64,000 nt of DNA from Trachythela sp. YZ-2020 (GCA_016169945.1 JADLSH010000218.1:744001-808000); one strand, 5' to 3'. Positions 11,398 to 21,869 are shown, counted from the stretch's first letter. Notes: generated by a model from the sequence alone, not told the origin. Made by a program: numbers and translations.

Positions 11398-11757
11398 TTG
11401 AATTTACTCAATGGAATCCCATACAGCAATCTCATTAATGCATCACGACCGACAATAGCATATGAACTTGTAAATGGAATTTTGATGACTTCTTCTGTAC
11501 CAACATGTTACAATAGAGGATGTATTATACCTACAACATACGAACAAGTTGTCGGTGGAATGGTTAGCATTCGGTGTTCATGTAGAGGAGAACAGCCAGT
11601 GAAATTTGAATGCTTTTTTAAAAATATGAACGTTTCTTGGGAACAAACGTATGGCTTACTTTTAAAAGAAGATAATGCGGGAATATATTTTTGCCGTGTT
11701 ACATACGCTGACGGCGAAGTTATAAATTCATGTCACTGTGAGGTTAGATGTAAATGA
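11398..11757 (+). pseudogene. Ulp1 C-terminal helix plus Ig-like domain
   Basis: Directly after the TGA the same frame stays open for 119 codons. It first completes the Ulp1 fold (LLNGIPYSNLINASRPTI). It then shows an Ig-like pattern: VSIRCSC, a core Trp in NVSWEQ, and the D-x-G-x-Y-x-C signature in KEDNAGIYFCRVTYADG, ending HCEVRCK before TGA at about 11755. No signal peptide or membrane segment is present, so an extracellular role is not implied. Ig-like folds on transposon proteases are not something I recognise. It may instead be a Cys-rich module that merely resembles an Ig domain. Confidence 0.45.
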
Positions 11758-11874
11758 AGAGGTAAATTTCGTAAGAGATTTGCTATAACGAAGACAATTA
11801 AGATGTACACAGAATTAGTTGAATATACAACCTAGCGGTAGTAACTGTGACGTAAGAAGAATGATAACCTGTAA

Positions 11875-12190
11875 AGATGAGAGGTAGTGAGCGATTGTTT
11901 TGGATCAACACTGCGCTGCGCAACTGCCGTCTTCATTGCTGGGAAAACTTGCCGTTGCGTCACAAGATATGAAGAACCATTGATGAAACGGGCGAGTGTT
12001 GTATGCCATCGCACGGAATAAATACTAAGACAAATGAGATGAGAGGTAGTGTGCGATTGGTTTTGCTCAACACTGCGCTGCGCAACTGGCGGCTTCATAG
12101 ATGGGAAAACGTGCCGTTGCGTTACAAGATATGAAGAACCATTGATGAAACGGGCGAGTGTTGTATGCCATCGCACAGAATAAATACTAT
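11875..12190. repeat. Two-copy 162-bp tandem duplication
   Basis: The unit beginning AGATGAGAGGTAGTG at 11875 recurs at 12037 with about a dozen changes. The period is exactly 162 bases, divisible by three, so a minus-strand frame stays open through both copies; no protein family is recognisable. It lies about 120 bases beyond the multi-domain element and could belong to its 3' end. Confidence 0.8.
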
Positions 12191-14730
12191 CTACATCTTC
12201 AAACATACCTACATGAAATCTAGCTGATAGCTGTGCCGAAGATACTGTAAGTATGAAAGCGAAACGCAAAAAATGACACCACATGACACATTGATCTGTC
12301 ATTTAGTACAAATATTGCATGCTGCGAAACTTGATTGTATGCGGATCTATTCACTGTTTAGTTTTTTGAATGTGAACTAACAGAAAAAAGATGTAAAAAT
12401 TAGTAGCATTCATTTATCATAAAAAAATTAGCATTCATTTATCATTTTAGGTTTATTACCGTGGATCGATAATGCCGTTCGAATTTCACATTGGTCTTGT
12501 ACTTGTATTGGTAAATACAGTTTCTCTGTATTAGTAATATATAATGAATAAATAATCAAGGATTAAGTTTTGTATGGAATTATTCGTATTATCCAAATTT
12601 GCCGGATTATTCTATTGTGATGCAATATCATAAGGTCTTTAAAGGCCTCTTGCTGCGATTTATTCTGCTGATGTGACTGCGACATGAAATTTCTAATGTA
12701 TACAGCATGCGATTTAAGATAATTTCACCATTGCAAAAACACACGAAATTTTCGAAAGCTGTCGCAATCACGTCAGCGGATAAACGCACCCAAATTCGCG
12801 ACAAAAATTGCAATTGTAAACGGATCCTTTATGCTCCTGGGAATTTCCGTTGGTTCGGCCTATTTTTATATAGAGTATATGTATATAGAGGGCGTTTTTA
12901 AATTATTTGCTTTGTTGTATAATTCATGTAGATTATAGAAGTCACCCAAAGTTAACCTAGGAAACGAAGAGTTGGGCATTTCATTCTCATTGGAAAATGG
13001 ATCATATAATTTTAATACCGGCAATGTTATATACTTAAGTCTGTATAAGTATATAGGTTATCACTAGCCTGCGATATATAGGTTATCACTAGACTACCCG
13101 CAGGTTAAGTTATCACATGCATGAGTGGTAACAAAGTTCATATCAGTTATCACTCGACGCCATATCGTTTTTATGTCCTTATCAACCTGATAAAAATACA
13201 TGTATGTGGGAAAACTAGATATTTTAATTATATTTAATGTACATCCTTTAAATTTTACCAAGTTAACTATTCCGCTACTGGCGTCATATAACACTTTTGA
13301 AAGCGTGCAACCATTCTATATGTTATCTAATGATACATACCAATTTATTGCATATGAAATGATGATGTAGACACATTATGATTCACCCTCGCTTGACATT
13401 CTATATCACGTGAATTAAAAGTCAGAAGAATTTCCAGCATACCCAACTAAAACGTTTATTGCGCTCCAGGGCCCTGTTAGTGTTCAAAGCTCGATTAGCG
13501 CCAAAATATCTTCTAATCAAACTTCCCCACAGTTTGTTTATAAATTTGAATACTCTTCCAAAAATTTTGTCTGCATTAATAAAAGTTTTCTTTTCTAAAG
13601 TTTTGAGACAAACTGCTATATGCAGAAATACATAACCCAAAACAAAGCTCGGTTATAGGGCTAACAGAGCTTTGAAAAACTGGTATTCTTTTAATAGTTA
13701 TACAGTTTATTTCAAATTAAGAACCAAAAACTGTTTACAATGTCAATTGCAGAAAGTTGACTTGTTAAGATCGCTTACAAGTAGCACTAGCACTTAAACT
13801 TATCTATGGACCATTACATATTTGATGATTGGGGGATGGGTAAAGGTAAAGGATTCATAAAAAGTATTATGTGCCATTCGTACATCACCGATTCCATTAG
13901 GGGGAAACTCCAGTGGCAGTGGCAGTGCACGATGCACTTTCGTACGTTTTTTGTCACGTGTGGTGTCTGTTCCCCGGATTTTAAGAATACAGATAAACGG
14001 GATTTTGTATATTCATAATTAGCTGATAAACAATGCAGACGTTTCAAGTTAATGCATTTGCATGTCATACACGTTGAGACAATAATTATCTCTTGAGCAT
14101 CATGTTAAGATTCACTAGAGTTTATATTTTGTGAATAATTTAACATCTATCTGCTACGCATGCGCTATCGAAAAAATTGTCTTTTACGCCACGAGTGACA
14201 AAAAACTTACGAAAGTGCACCGAACACTGGAGTTTTCTCCTTACGGAATTGTTCACGAACGACATGTTGCTAAGCAGATAGCTCTAGTGTGCGCCAGGCT
14301 TTCAATTAAACGCACCGTAAACCCTCCAAGTCCGCCTCGTGTTTTCCCGGCAATTCTCTATAGACCTCGCGTGTTTGGAAACCTGCCTTGTGAAATATTT
14401 GTATTGGTTTATAAAATAGTATTAAACATATTATACAAATAACATGTCTAATAGCTAGTTGTTTCAATAATATTTCGTTATGAACACGTAACAAAATATA
14501 GTAACGTTTTCAGTCCTTATTTTGCACGGGGAACACTTTGGGATTTCTTCGGAAGAACGGGTACAATAATGAATCTTTGGGTATTAGTTTGATATTCTGA
14601 TGACACGTCATCACGACTTCGCGGCGTGGCGTGGAAAGACAAAAGTCGCAAAAAGGCCTCGTGCATTCGCTTTTCAGTCATTCGCTACAAAGTCAGAAGC
14701 CATTCGCCTCACTATTTAGTTTCTTTCCAA
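12191..14730. other. No confident gene; small direct repeats only
   Basis: Two copies of a 22-bp AT-rich phrase (TTAGCATTCATTTATCAT) lie at 12400-12445, and a TATAGGTTATCACTAG phrase is repeated near 13055-13100. Several frames of 60-100 codons are open but show no family motif, composition bias or splice context that would support them. The last 150 bases precede the start of the next gene and probably contain its promoter. Confidence 0.4.
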
Positions 14731-15299
14731 ATGGCAGAAAACAACAAGCAAAGTAAGTTTTAACTATCTACATTGACTAATTTTATAAAAAGGAACTGAA
14801 ATATTTTGATTCTGTCAAATTTCCATAAGTTTTTATTCAAAAATGAACGTTTTATTTCAGACGAAGTATTAAAACAACCCACGGCCACGTCCTCTAGAAA
14901 CACCAAAGACGGTATGTTGCTTTTGGATGACAATAGACTATGGTCAATACAAAAATTCCGTCTGTTTTATAGGCATCAAATGACGTTCTGGTATGCACTT
15001 TGATTCTGTCGGTTTTCCATATATTATAATGCAAAAAAAACACGTTTTGTTTAATAGATAATGACAAGTCAAAGATGAAAAAAGGTATGTTTCTTTTGAA
15101 TACTATCTCAGTAGCAATCTCGAGCAGCCTGAATAATGAGAGCAACCTTTGTTTAATAGAAACATCTTCGGCAAAGACAAAGCCGAAAGGTGGGCGAGTT
15201 TTCCATGCTTTTGAATTTAAATGGCCGAACGGCATGCGGAAAGCATTCAGAATTGCAAATTTAGCAATATTAAGTGATCCTATAAAGAAACGCGTGTAA
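14731..15299 (+). CDS. Small Lys-rich hypothetical protein, four exons (short isoform)
   Basis: Exons are 14731-14752, 14861-14911, 15058-15084 and 15160-15299. Each is bounded by consensus GTAAG/GTATG donors and AG acceptors (TTTATTTCAG, TTTAATAG). All three introns are phase 1 and the joins keep one frame, giving 78 residues that start MAENNKQ and end DPIKKRV before TAA. Exons 2 and 3 are Lys/Ser-rich and look disordered. The last exon has a hydrophobic/basic segment (VFHAFEFKWPNGMRKAF) of no family I know. The start is chosen because the first exon has a clear ATG and donor and nothing coding precedes it. Exons 2 and 3 are duplicated at 15523-15752, so this may be one isoform of a longer gene reaching 19.5 kb. 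Confidence 0.5.
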
Positions 15300-15522
15300 C
15301 AACTGATCAGTGGTTTACCGTAATCTCTCTAATAACCCCCCCCCCGGTCGTCTAGTAAGCCCCAATTCACTCAAAAACAGAAGTGTTTTTATAAGATTTT
15401 GATAAAATGTTACTGTTTTCATTACAATTAAATTAATCTGTTTTCACGCCCCCTAGTTAATAAGCCCTCCCCAGTTTGATTCCTCGCTAAGTTTTGATTA
15501 AAAAATGAATGTTTTATTTTAG

Positions 15523-15752
15523 ACGAAGTACTAAAACAATCGACGCCCTCGCGATCAAGAAAGACCAAAGGCAAAGACGGTATGTTGCTTTTGGATGACA
15601 ATAGGCTATGGTCAATACAAAAATTCCGTCTGTTTTATAGGCATCAAATGACGTTCTGGTATGCACTTTGGTTCTGTCGGTTTTCCATATATTATAATGC
15701 AAAAAAAACACGTTTTGTTTAATAGATAATGACAAGTCAAAGATGAAAAAAG
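15523..15752 (+). CDS. Duplicated cassette exons 2' and 3' of the 14.7-kb gene
   Basis: Exon 2' (15523-15579) and exon 3' (15726-15752) copy exons 2 and 3 with their introns; the duplicated block is 14830-15165 versus 15490-15816. Exon 2' differs by a 6-base insertion (GGCAAA), which preserves phase 1 at both ends, and exon 3' is identical. The preserved frame and splice sites suggest both cassettes can be used. Reading through the exon 3' donor also stays open to about 15880, ending at another GTAAGG donor. Confidence 0.45.
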
Positions 15753-15979
15753 GTATGTTTCTTTTGAATACTATCTCAATAGCAATCTCGGGCAGCCTGA
15801 ATAATGAGAGCAACCTACCGTATGATATAAGGGCGGCTGACGTGTTCGAAACACTCACTTGGGAAACTTTGAAGGTAAGGTGAGATTATTGGAAATCGAT
15901 CTGTATATTATACAAAATTTTAAATAATCTCGCTGCACCTAATTTGCGGAATAATTTGTTTTTCAAAATTAGTAATTGT

Positions 15980-16330
15980 CCTATTTCATAGAAGTAGAGA
16001 CACAGATTTCGTGCTACCAATGCCAAAGACTGAATTTAAGAAAAGGGGCTTTTCATGTAATGGCGCATTTCTTTGGAATAATTTATCTGTTGATGCAAAA
16101 AAGGCAATACATTAAATTCCTTTAAAAACTTTTTCGACATTGAGGCTCGATGTAATTTCTTAATCCCTTAAATATAAGCTAGTAAATGCAATATTTGTAC
16201 TTGTTAATGTTGATTGTAGTTATCGGTTAGTGTTTTTCTAATCTGTTGCACGCCCCACCCCTTCCCCCCATGGAAATCAGCATTTGTTTTGGGCTAGCGT
16301 GTTTAAATAAAATGTTATGCCTTGTGGCTT
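15980..16330 (+). mobile_element. 3' remnant of a non-LTR retrotransposon
   Basis: The plus-strand frame at about 16005-16095 reads VLPMPKTEFKKRGFSCNGAF then LWNNLS. This is the conserved C-terminal end of CR1/Jockey-type ORF2 proteins, which often finish with a G-A-x-x-W-N block. A stop follows, then a 3' UTR ending in a GTATGTATGTA microsatellite near 16330. Only the last few dozen codons remain. Confidence 0.6.
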
Positions 16331-16500
16331 GTATGTATGTAATTGCAAATTTAGCAATATTTTAAACGCCAGCGTACAATAAGTGATTCTAAAGGCAATT
16401 TTCCATTACGACCCTGTTTCAACTTTCGCAGTAGGTGTCTAGCATGACATTTTGTCCAACTACATTCAACTTTCTTGGCGTGCCCGCGCGACTAATTATT

Positions 16501-17015
16501 CAGCCCTCGAAAACGAGGTCGGCATTCGGCAATGCCGACCTATAAATGCCGACCTATCAATCTCCCAGGTCAGAGTAAGAATCTTTTTTGGTGCTGATAG
16601 CTGTTAAAAAGTCAGCGATTATAGATTTCGATTCGTAGTTCGATTAACTATAAACACACTTCGGTGTAAAGTTTAAAAATTGACGGATATTCTATATATA
16701 ATCTAGGTAAAACTCCAAAAGAAAAGCCGTCGTGTTACTGTAGTTCGCGTTTCCGCGGGAAACGGCTGCATGACTTTTTCGCGTTCTTATTTTTTTTTGT
16801 CGTAAACAACTCCATATATGGAAGTTGGTTCCATATATGGAGTTGTTTTGCAGTCTTGTTTTAAACGTTTACGCCACTGGTTTACGGCTGGATTTTCCGG
16901 CTGGAGGTAACGTTCCAGTTATATTCCGATTTTAATGTTTCGTAAATGCGTGATTACTAGTGCTCCAAGACGTGGAAACAGATTTAAAAATTTTGTTGAC
17001 GGTTTTCGAGGGCTG
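16501..17015. mobile_element. MITE with 14-bp terminal inverted repeats (515 bp)
   Basis: The left end CAGCCCTCGAAAAC at 16501 is matched by its inverse GTTTTCGAGGGCTG ending at 17015, flanked on both sides by ATTATT as a candidate target duplication. CA-start termini suggest hAT-like mobilisation; that is inference. Inside are a repeated TGCCGACCTAT phrase near 16530-16560 and a small hairpin around CCATATATGG at 16808-16850. No coding potential. Confidence 0.65.
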
Positions 17016-17066
17016 ATTATTCATGTGATTTGAATCGGTCGCTTCGCACGCGCGGGCAAAACGACC

Positions 17067-17223
17067 TTAAAGGCTCTTTTCCACTTGTCGCAAAAACCAA
17101 CTCGCAAGCTCGCTGCGAGAACTTTCATACAATCACAATGCTCAACAGTTTATTTTAATTACATGCAAGAACTCGCAGCGAGTTTGCGAGTTGGTTTTAC
17201 GATGAGTGGAAAAGAGCCTTTAA
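17067..17223. mobile_element. 157-bp fold-back MITE with TTAA ends
   Basis: Arms of about 55 bases (TTAAAGGCTCTTTTCCAC, then CCAACTCGCAAGCTCGCTGCG) fold back on themselves, with few mismatches. TTAA at both termini fits piggyBac-type or TTAA-targeting elements, although the terminal palindrome makes the exact boundary ambiguous. Confidence 0.7.
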
Positions 17224-17333
17224 TGCTTTATGGAAAACGGCCTTAAGTAACATGTGAAGACAAGTCATAACAAACGTCATAAAACCTTACAGTTAGAAAG
17301 TCTTACAATTAAAATGTTATGATAAATTTATAG

Positions 17334-17465
17334 ATTCAAAGGAAAGACAAACGAGGAGGTCGAGGTCGCGAAGCCCGCGGCCTCGTTATCGACAGAGGTC
17401 GCGAAACGCGCGTCCTCATCGACGTCAGAGGTCGCGAAGCCCGCGGCCTCGTCACCCAAACGCCG
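17334..17465 (+). CDS. Exon encoding an RS-like (Arg/Ser) segment
   Basis: A TTTATAG acceptor at 17333 and a GTAAG donor at 17466 bound 132 bases that contain three 33-bp imperfect repeats of a GTCGCGAAGCCCGCGGCCTC core. Read with phase 1 on both sides, as in the neighbouring exons, it encodes RRSRSRSPRPRYRQRSR and a second RQRSRSPRPRHP, typical of SR-protein RS domains. All three forward frames are open, so the frame choice rests on the phase argument. The CpG-rich composition stands out from the AT-rich surroundings. Confidence 0.4.
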
Positions 17466-18223
17466 GTAAGAAGAACTAACCATTTCAACTATATTTATAT
17501 ATTAATCACATACTTGTGCCTTTATGACGTTGATAACAGGAGGACATAAAAACGATATGTCGCGTGTTATCGTTTTTTGTCCCGCTCAAAGATGGCCGCC
17601 GCTCTTAGATTTCAAAAAGTGTCAGAAAACAAGTTTATTGCTGACAATAAAAGTACAAATACCAAAAGAAGAACGTCACGGGTAGAATAGGGGAAACCAT
17701 AATACAGAGGACGTCTTAGGGCCTCCACAGACTAATCGATAACTATTTATCATCGTATACAATCGTTAGACAAGGTGGTCGTTGAGGTAAGCGGACCACC
17801 TGGAAACCGCTACAGCCTGTTTTACGCAATGTGCGTATATATTTGTTCTATCTATATGATATCGAGCACTCTTTGGCATTTCGTGAGAAAGCACACACAT
17901 AAAGTGTAGATTGAGTCTTCTTACAAACAATTGTTATTGAACAAAAGATCGGAAATAGTTTCAACATGCAGACACAAAAGCTGATTTAAAATAAAAAAAC
18001 TACAGTACAGAAGTAAAAGAATGCATGGAATGTTTGAACGCCCACACGTCCACGTTTCGACCAATATTATTTAAGCATGGAGAATCTTTTCGAAATCCCT
18101 CGCCACTTGATAATCGCTTATTGCGTGAAACAGGCTGTAGTGGATACCTTGAGGTAAGCGAAAACTATACATAGCTATATATATATTTCTAATAAAAATA
18201 ACGTGATTATCTCTATTTTAAAG
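17466..18223. other. Intronic or intergenic, with one exon-like stretch
   Basis: An AG at about 18012 and a GTAAGC donor at about 18152 enclose an open frame containing FRPILFKHGESFRNPSP and LLRETGCSGYLE. Its exit phase does not match the next exon, so I do not join it. A similar GAG/GTAAGCGG junction occurs at about 17780. No other feature is seen. Confidence 0.3.
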
Positions 18224-19478
18224 GCTACTTTGTGAATAGCCATGGAGGCTTCAAAAGTAAGTCTTTATACAGTCTATTTAACAGTTATTCTACGAACTTG
18301 AGTCGTATATGAGCTGATAGCTATCAGTCATATACGATGAGAGTGAGTAGAATAACTGTTTTATTATATACACAAGCTTTTCAAGTAAAACTTGGACAAA
18401 TTTCCTCTTCATTAAATTGTCTAAATCTGCCAGCTATTTTTCTACTTTTCTCTACTAGCTGGATATGAGCTAATATCCTGCTAGTAGAGAACCAATCAGA
18501 ATATCTCATATCCAGAGCTTGTGTATATAATAAAGACTATTAAATACAGTATACCACACAAAATCGTGGGAATAACTGGACTATCCAACTCTTTATACAG
18601 AATTCGCATACTCTCCTGATGAGAACTTCCCTGTCAGTAAAAGATTATGTTGTACTTATCAACAGACTCAAACCCCCCAACTAAATGGTGGGCTTGTATC
18701 ATGATCACAACATTAACTAGAGTGCACTCAGAGTTTGCGTACATCCGCCAGCCTGATTAATTTGTTATCTACATGTACAGGGTGTATATAAAAACGAGAC
18801 CTTTAGAAATCAAGCAATTCTTAGACTTTGCATTGTTGGACATTGTTGAACTTGGGTTTTATAGCCTAATGTTATATATAAGAGTGTAACACAATAACGC
18901 AGTTCCAATAATATACAGATTAGACTTGATGTCAAACAATTTTCTATCATTCGCAAGCTGCTGCTGACGCTCTTAAATACATACAATATGCCTTGATACA
19001 ATTGCATACAAAGTAGAAGACCACATGGAAGACCACAGTGTTGAAATACACAAGAGCTATACAACTTGTCGCCAAAATTTCCTGTACACAGTAGATTTAA
19101 ACACAACCAGCTTAGCAACCACGCATAAGTAGGGTTACCCTACCGGGGCAAGATAGCCCCTGTCGGTAGGGTGTCCCTGCCTTGTAGGGTAAACCTAGTG
19201 GTAGGGTCACTCTACCTCCATGTAAATAGGCCCTTGTTACCAATTGTCTATCTACACTCGGTAGTCCTGTAATAATTTCAACTTTTTGTATTAACAGAAT
19301 GCCACATATGCCGACAAGTGGGGCATCTGCGAAAAGATTGCCCCACTGGCATAGACAGGGGGGATCGTGGCGGCAACCGCGGTGGACGAGGTGGCCGCGG
19401 CGGACGAGGTGGCCGCGACGGAAGAGGTGTCGGAGGTGGCCGTGGCGGCGGCCAGATGATATTTAATATCAATCTGTG
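18224..19478 (+). CDS. CCHC zinc knuckle plus RGG-rich exon with a 33-bp upstream microexon
   Basis: The microexon 18224-18256 (TTTTAAAG acceptor, GTAAGT donor) is phase 1 on both sides. It joins in frame to exon 19298-19478 (TATTAACAG acceptor, GTAAGT donor). The joined frame reads FVNSHGGFKK into CHICRQVGHLRKDCP, a perfect C-x2-C-x4-H-x4-C zinc knuckle. An RGG/GRGGRGG tract of about 30 residues and the sequence MIFNINL follow. Zinc knuckles with RGG tails bind single-stranded nucleic acid, chiefly RNA, and occur in Vasa-like helicases and splicing-associated proteins. The exon leaves in phase 2, so the gene continues, but no downstream exon was found. The 14.7-kb exons and the RS exon may be earlier parts of the same gene. 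Confidence 0.5.
18281..18533. repeat. Nested inverted repeats (MITE-like)
   Basis: AACAGTTATTCTAC at 18281 pairs with GTAGAATAACTGTT ending at 18360, enclosing a second palindrome (GCTGATAGCTATCAG). TTATTATATACACAAGCT at 18361 pairs with its inverse ending at 18533. This is probably one or two small non-autonomous elements in an intron. Confidence 0.55.
19130..19215. repeat. Short GTAGGGT-rich repeat cluster
   Basis: GTAGGGT or its complement occurs five to six times within 85 bases, including a small palindrome (GGTTACCCTACC). Function unknown. Confidence 0.4.
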
Positions 19479-19830
19479 GTAAGTAGTTTTCAGCCAATCA
19501 GCCCTGTAGTGTTAGTTAACATTCACAATTATTTTGAGACCATGTTTTAATACCAATTGTCAATTGTCTTTTTATGTCCTTTCTTTTGTACATTATTTCA
19601 TCAATAACGTTGGTACCAATATTATTGAATCATGCATGCCGGACATTATCGGACAGCCGGGCAAATCACAATAGTCTGAAACAGAGGAGGAAAAAGTATC
19701 GGATCCTGGGAACCTAGTTCCCAAAAATGTTTTTGGATCCGAACTTTTGCAGAAAAATGTTCACAGAAATTTCTAAAGTTAATAATTAACTGATGAGTAA
19801 TAACAAACTAAAGTATGCTGTAGTCTAGAC

Positions 19831-20670
19831 CAGTGAACTATAATAGATGGAAGGCTAACTCCAGCTCAAAAAGTGAAGCCAAACATGGCGGAATTTGAAG
19901 GAATTCTGGTGCGTCATTTTCAGTCCCCTATATATACGCGTGCGGTCAAACTCTTTAATGGAAAAGGAGTGATGTTTTTAAAAAACACAGCAAAGTTCAA
20001 TGTAAAGTTTGAATTCTGTGTTTTGTTTTGGTGGGATTTAAATATTAAATTTATTTAAAAAGACTGCGATATCTGATGACCTATATTTCTAGCTAAAAAC
20101 CACATTTGAAGGTCACTTTATGAAATAATAAAATACAAAACAATATGAAATTGCATATCAATTTTTCATTGTATACACGAAAAACTTTCTTAATATACTA
20201 AACGCTGGCCTAAATTGTAGCTGAAAAGCAGTCGTATGTGACAAAAAAACACAAATAGACAATATAATAAAGTGAATGAATTCAGAAATGAGCGAAAACA
20301 ACGAAAATGTAAACATAATGAAAAATACAGATACTAAAAACTGAAAAACAAGTTGTTGTTAGATACTTAGATTCGCAATGAAAAATACAGATTTGCTCAC
20401 ACATACAGTGGGAAAATGCAGGAAAACAAAACATGTCTACATTAAATATATAAAGTTTAGGCTTTTTCTTTCTTGTCCTTTATAAAATGAACAAAAACAG
20501 GATCTGAAAATCACGAAAACATCACTCCCCGCCATAAAAAAGAATTGACCTCGCGCGTTGGGGACTGAGAATGACGCACCAGAATTCCTTCAAATTCCGC
20601 CATGTTTGGCTTCACTTTTTGATTACGTCGTAGTTAGAAGTTAGCCTTCCATGTATTATATAGTTCACTG
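19831..20670. mobile_element. 840-bp non-autonomous DNA transposon with about 100-bp TIRs
   Basis: The left end CAGTGAACTATA at 19831 and its inverse TATAGTTCACTG ending at 20670 begin arms that share AAGTGAAGCCAAACATGGCG and GGAATTCTGGTGCGTCATT. The CAGTG terminus is typical of hAT elements. The flanking octamers (GTCTAGAC and GTCGCAAC) match at five of eight positions and may be a decayed target duplication. The interior is AT-rich and non-coding; a plus-strand frame of 61 codons at 19873 mostly reads the TIR. Confidence 0.65.
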
Positions 20671-20891
20671 GTCGCAACCAGCAATTGTAATGTATTTTGT
20701 ATTCACTATATCAAAATGAACACCACTGAATATCACGAAACAACACTCCAATCAGTCTAATGTCAAAATTAATCAATGATCATTGAATCTCATTAATTAT
20801 AAATTTGAGTCTGAAACCCAGGTTCCCAATTTCAGACCAGGTTCCACCTATGGTCTGAAATTAACCGCCCGTATCATGTATAAAGTAGTTA

Positions 20892-21265
20892 ATGATCCAA
20901 GCACATTATATACTAAAATTCACCGGTAATTAAATTAAACACACGCCAAATTTGTGGGAGAACGGGTTCGGGGTGAAGACTGAAGTGAACCAATATTTAT
21001 ACTCTGGTCAACCCAAAGACTCATTCTAGCCTTATGTTTTCATCCCGCGGGTGTATACATGAGACCCGCTAGGAGAGACTAAATGCCCTAGGGGTAAAAA
21101 CCCCGATAGAGCCCTGCCATCAAGGTTGCGACCCTCTCCGACATTACCTGAACCAATGGGTGATAATCCCCTTGGACAGTCCTTACGATTCGACTGATTA
21201 TATTTCCATGAAATAATCTGAGTCTATGGGCAATGAAGTTGACCATTTGGAACACTTCAACCCCG
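20892..21265. repeat. Partial copy C of the 2.2-kb repeat (first 374 bp)
   Basis: It begins at AATGATCCAAGCACATTATA as in copies A and B and follows them closely to CACTTCAACCCC, then diverges. It lies about 600 bases upstream of copy B in the same orientation. Confidence 0.75.
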
Positions 21266-21555
21266 AACCAAAGCTTTATTCAACATCAACAAGTTTAGAT
21301 ATATACAACATGATCATTGATTCACAGCAATAAAATTGTTCGTGTTTTCCTCTTGGATTTATTATCCAGCATAACTAAAGCAAGACCACATCCAGCATAA
21401 CGACACAGCAAGAACATTTCCAGCGATACGATAGAATTGATCGTTTGTTCCTCTTGGATTACCCTGCATGAAAATAACTATATAATGAGATAGATAAATA
21501 TATCGTCCGTTAGATTAGTTCCTCCAACATGTAAAATAGAAGGGTGGGTGGGTGG

Positions 21556-21869
21556 AAATTTTTATTCTTGCAGAATTTCGTGTTTATTCAGTTGAAACAT
21601 TCGGCAAAGTGACACGCTTGACGTTATATAGCGCGCTTTACATATGGTCATTGAAATATGATTGGCAATAGAGTCATTCGATTGGCTGAGCAAATTGCAT
21701 TCGTATTGCACGTGTCCGGACAACTTTGAACTTTGATCAGAGATATTTTGTTGTGAATTTAGTGGGTGTTGACAGGCTTTTCCCACTTGTTGTATAGCAA
21801 AACAAACCTCAAGTTAATGTGTTGTCTCATTAACTTAAATTTATACATTGTGATCTATAAATTGGCTTT
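21556..21869. repeat. 310-bp direct repeat flanking copy B (left)
   Basis: Starts AAATTTTTATTCTTGCAG and ends ATAAATTGGCTTT. It is virtually identical to 24223-24533 in the same orientation, and its last 175 bases also occur at 1921-2096. It lacks TG/CA ends and no primer-binding site follows, so it does not qualify as an LTR. Confidence 0.75.

Larger units (their letters stand above)
5552..11757 (+). mobile_element. Degenerate multi-domain element: PHD-PHD-transposase-HMG-USP-Ulp1-Ig
   Basis: Seven recognisable domains follow one another on the plus strand over 6.2 kb with no intergenic gaps. The frame changes at about 5838, 6288, 7264, 9237, 9860, 10185 and 10785, and a TGA sits at 11395-11397. 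At each break the protein resumes in another frame with no loss of domain order, so this reads as one ancestral long coding unit, or a few abutting ones, carrying small indels. The transposase-like core and a terminal cysteine protease recall NOF/Phantom-type MULE and KDZ (Zisupton-like) transposons. Having a deubiquitinase, a deSUMOylase-type protease, chromatin readers and an Ig-like domain together is not something I recognise. Terminal inverted repeats were not found. An alternative is a domesticated or host gene cluster with sequencing indels. Confidence 0.6.

Noticed and set aside
11832..12302. 156-codon minus-strand gene across the tandem duplication
   Set aside because: The openness follows from duplicating a 162-bp unit; there is no recognisable motif or splice context.
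12628..14494. Several 60-100 codon frames on both strands
   Set aside because: No domain, signal peptide, splice site or conserved motif supports any of them over chance in AT-rich DNA.
19278..19497. Minus-strand Pro/Arg-rich and Ala/Ser/Thr-rich frames
   Set aside because: They are antisense to the CCHC-RGG exon, whose plus-strand frame has a zinc knuckle and splice sites.
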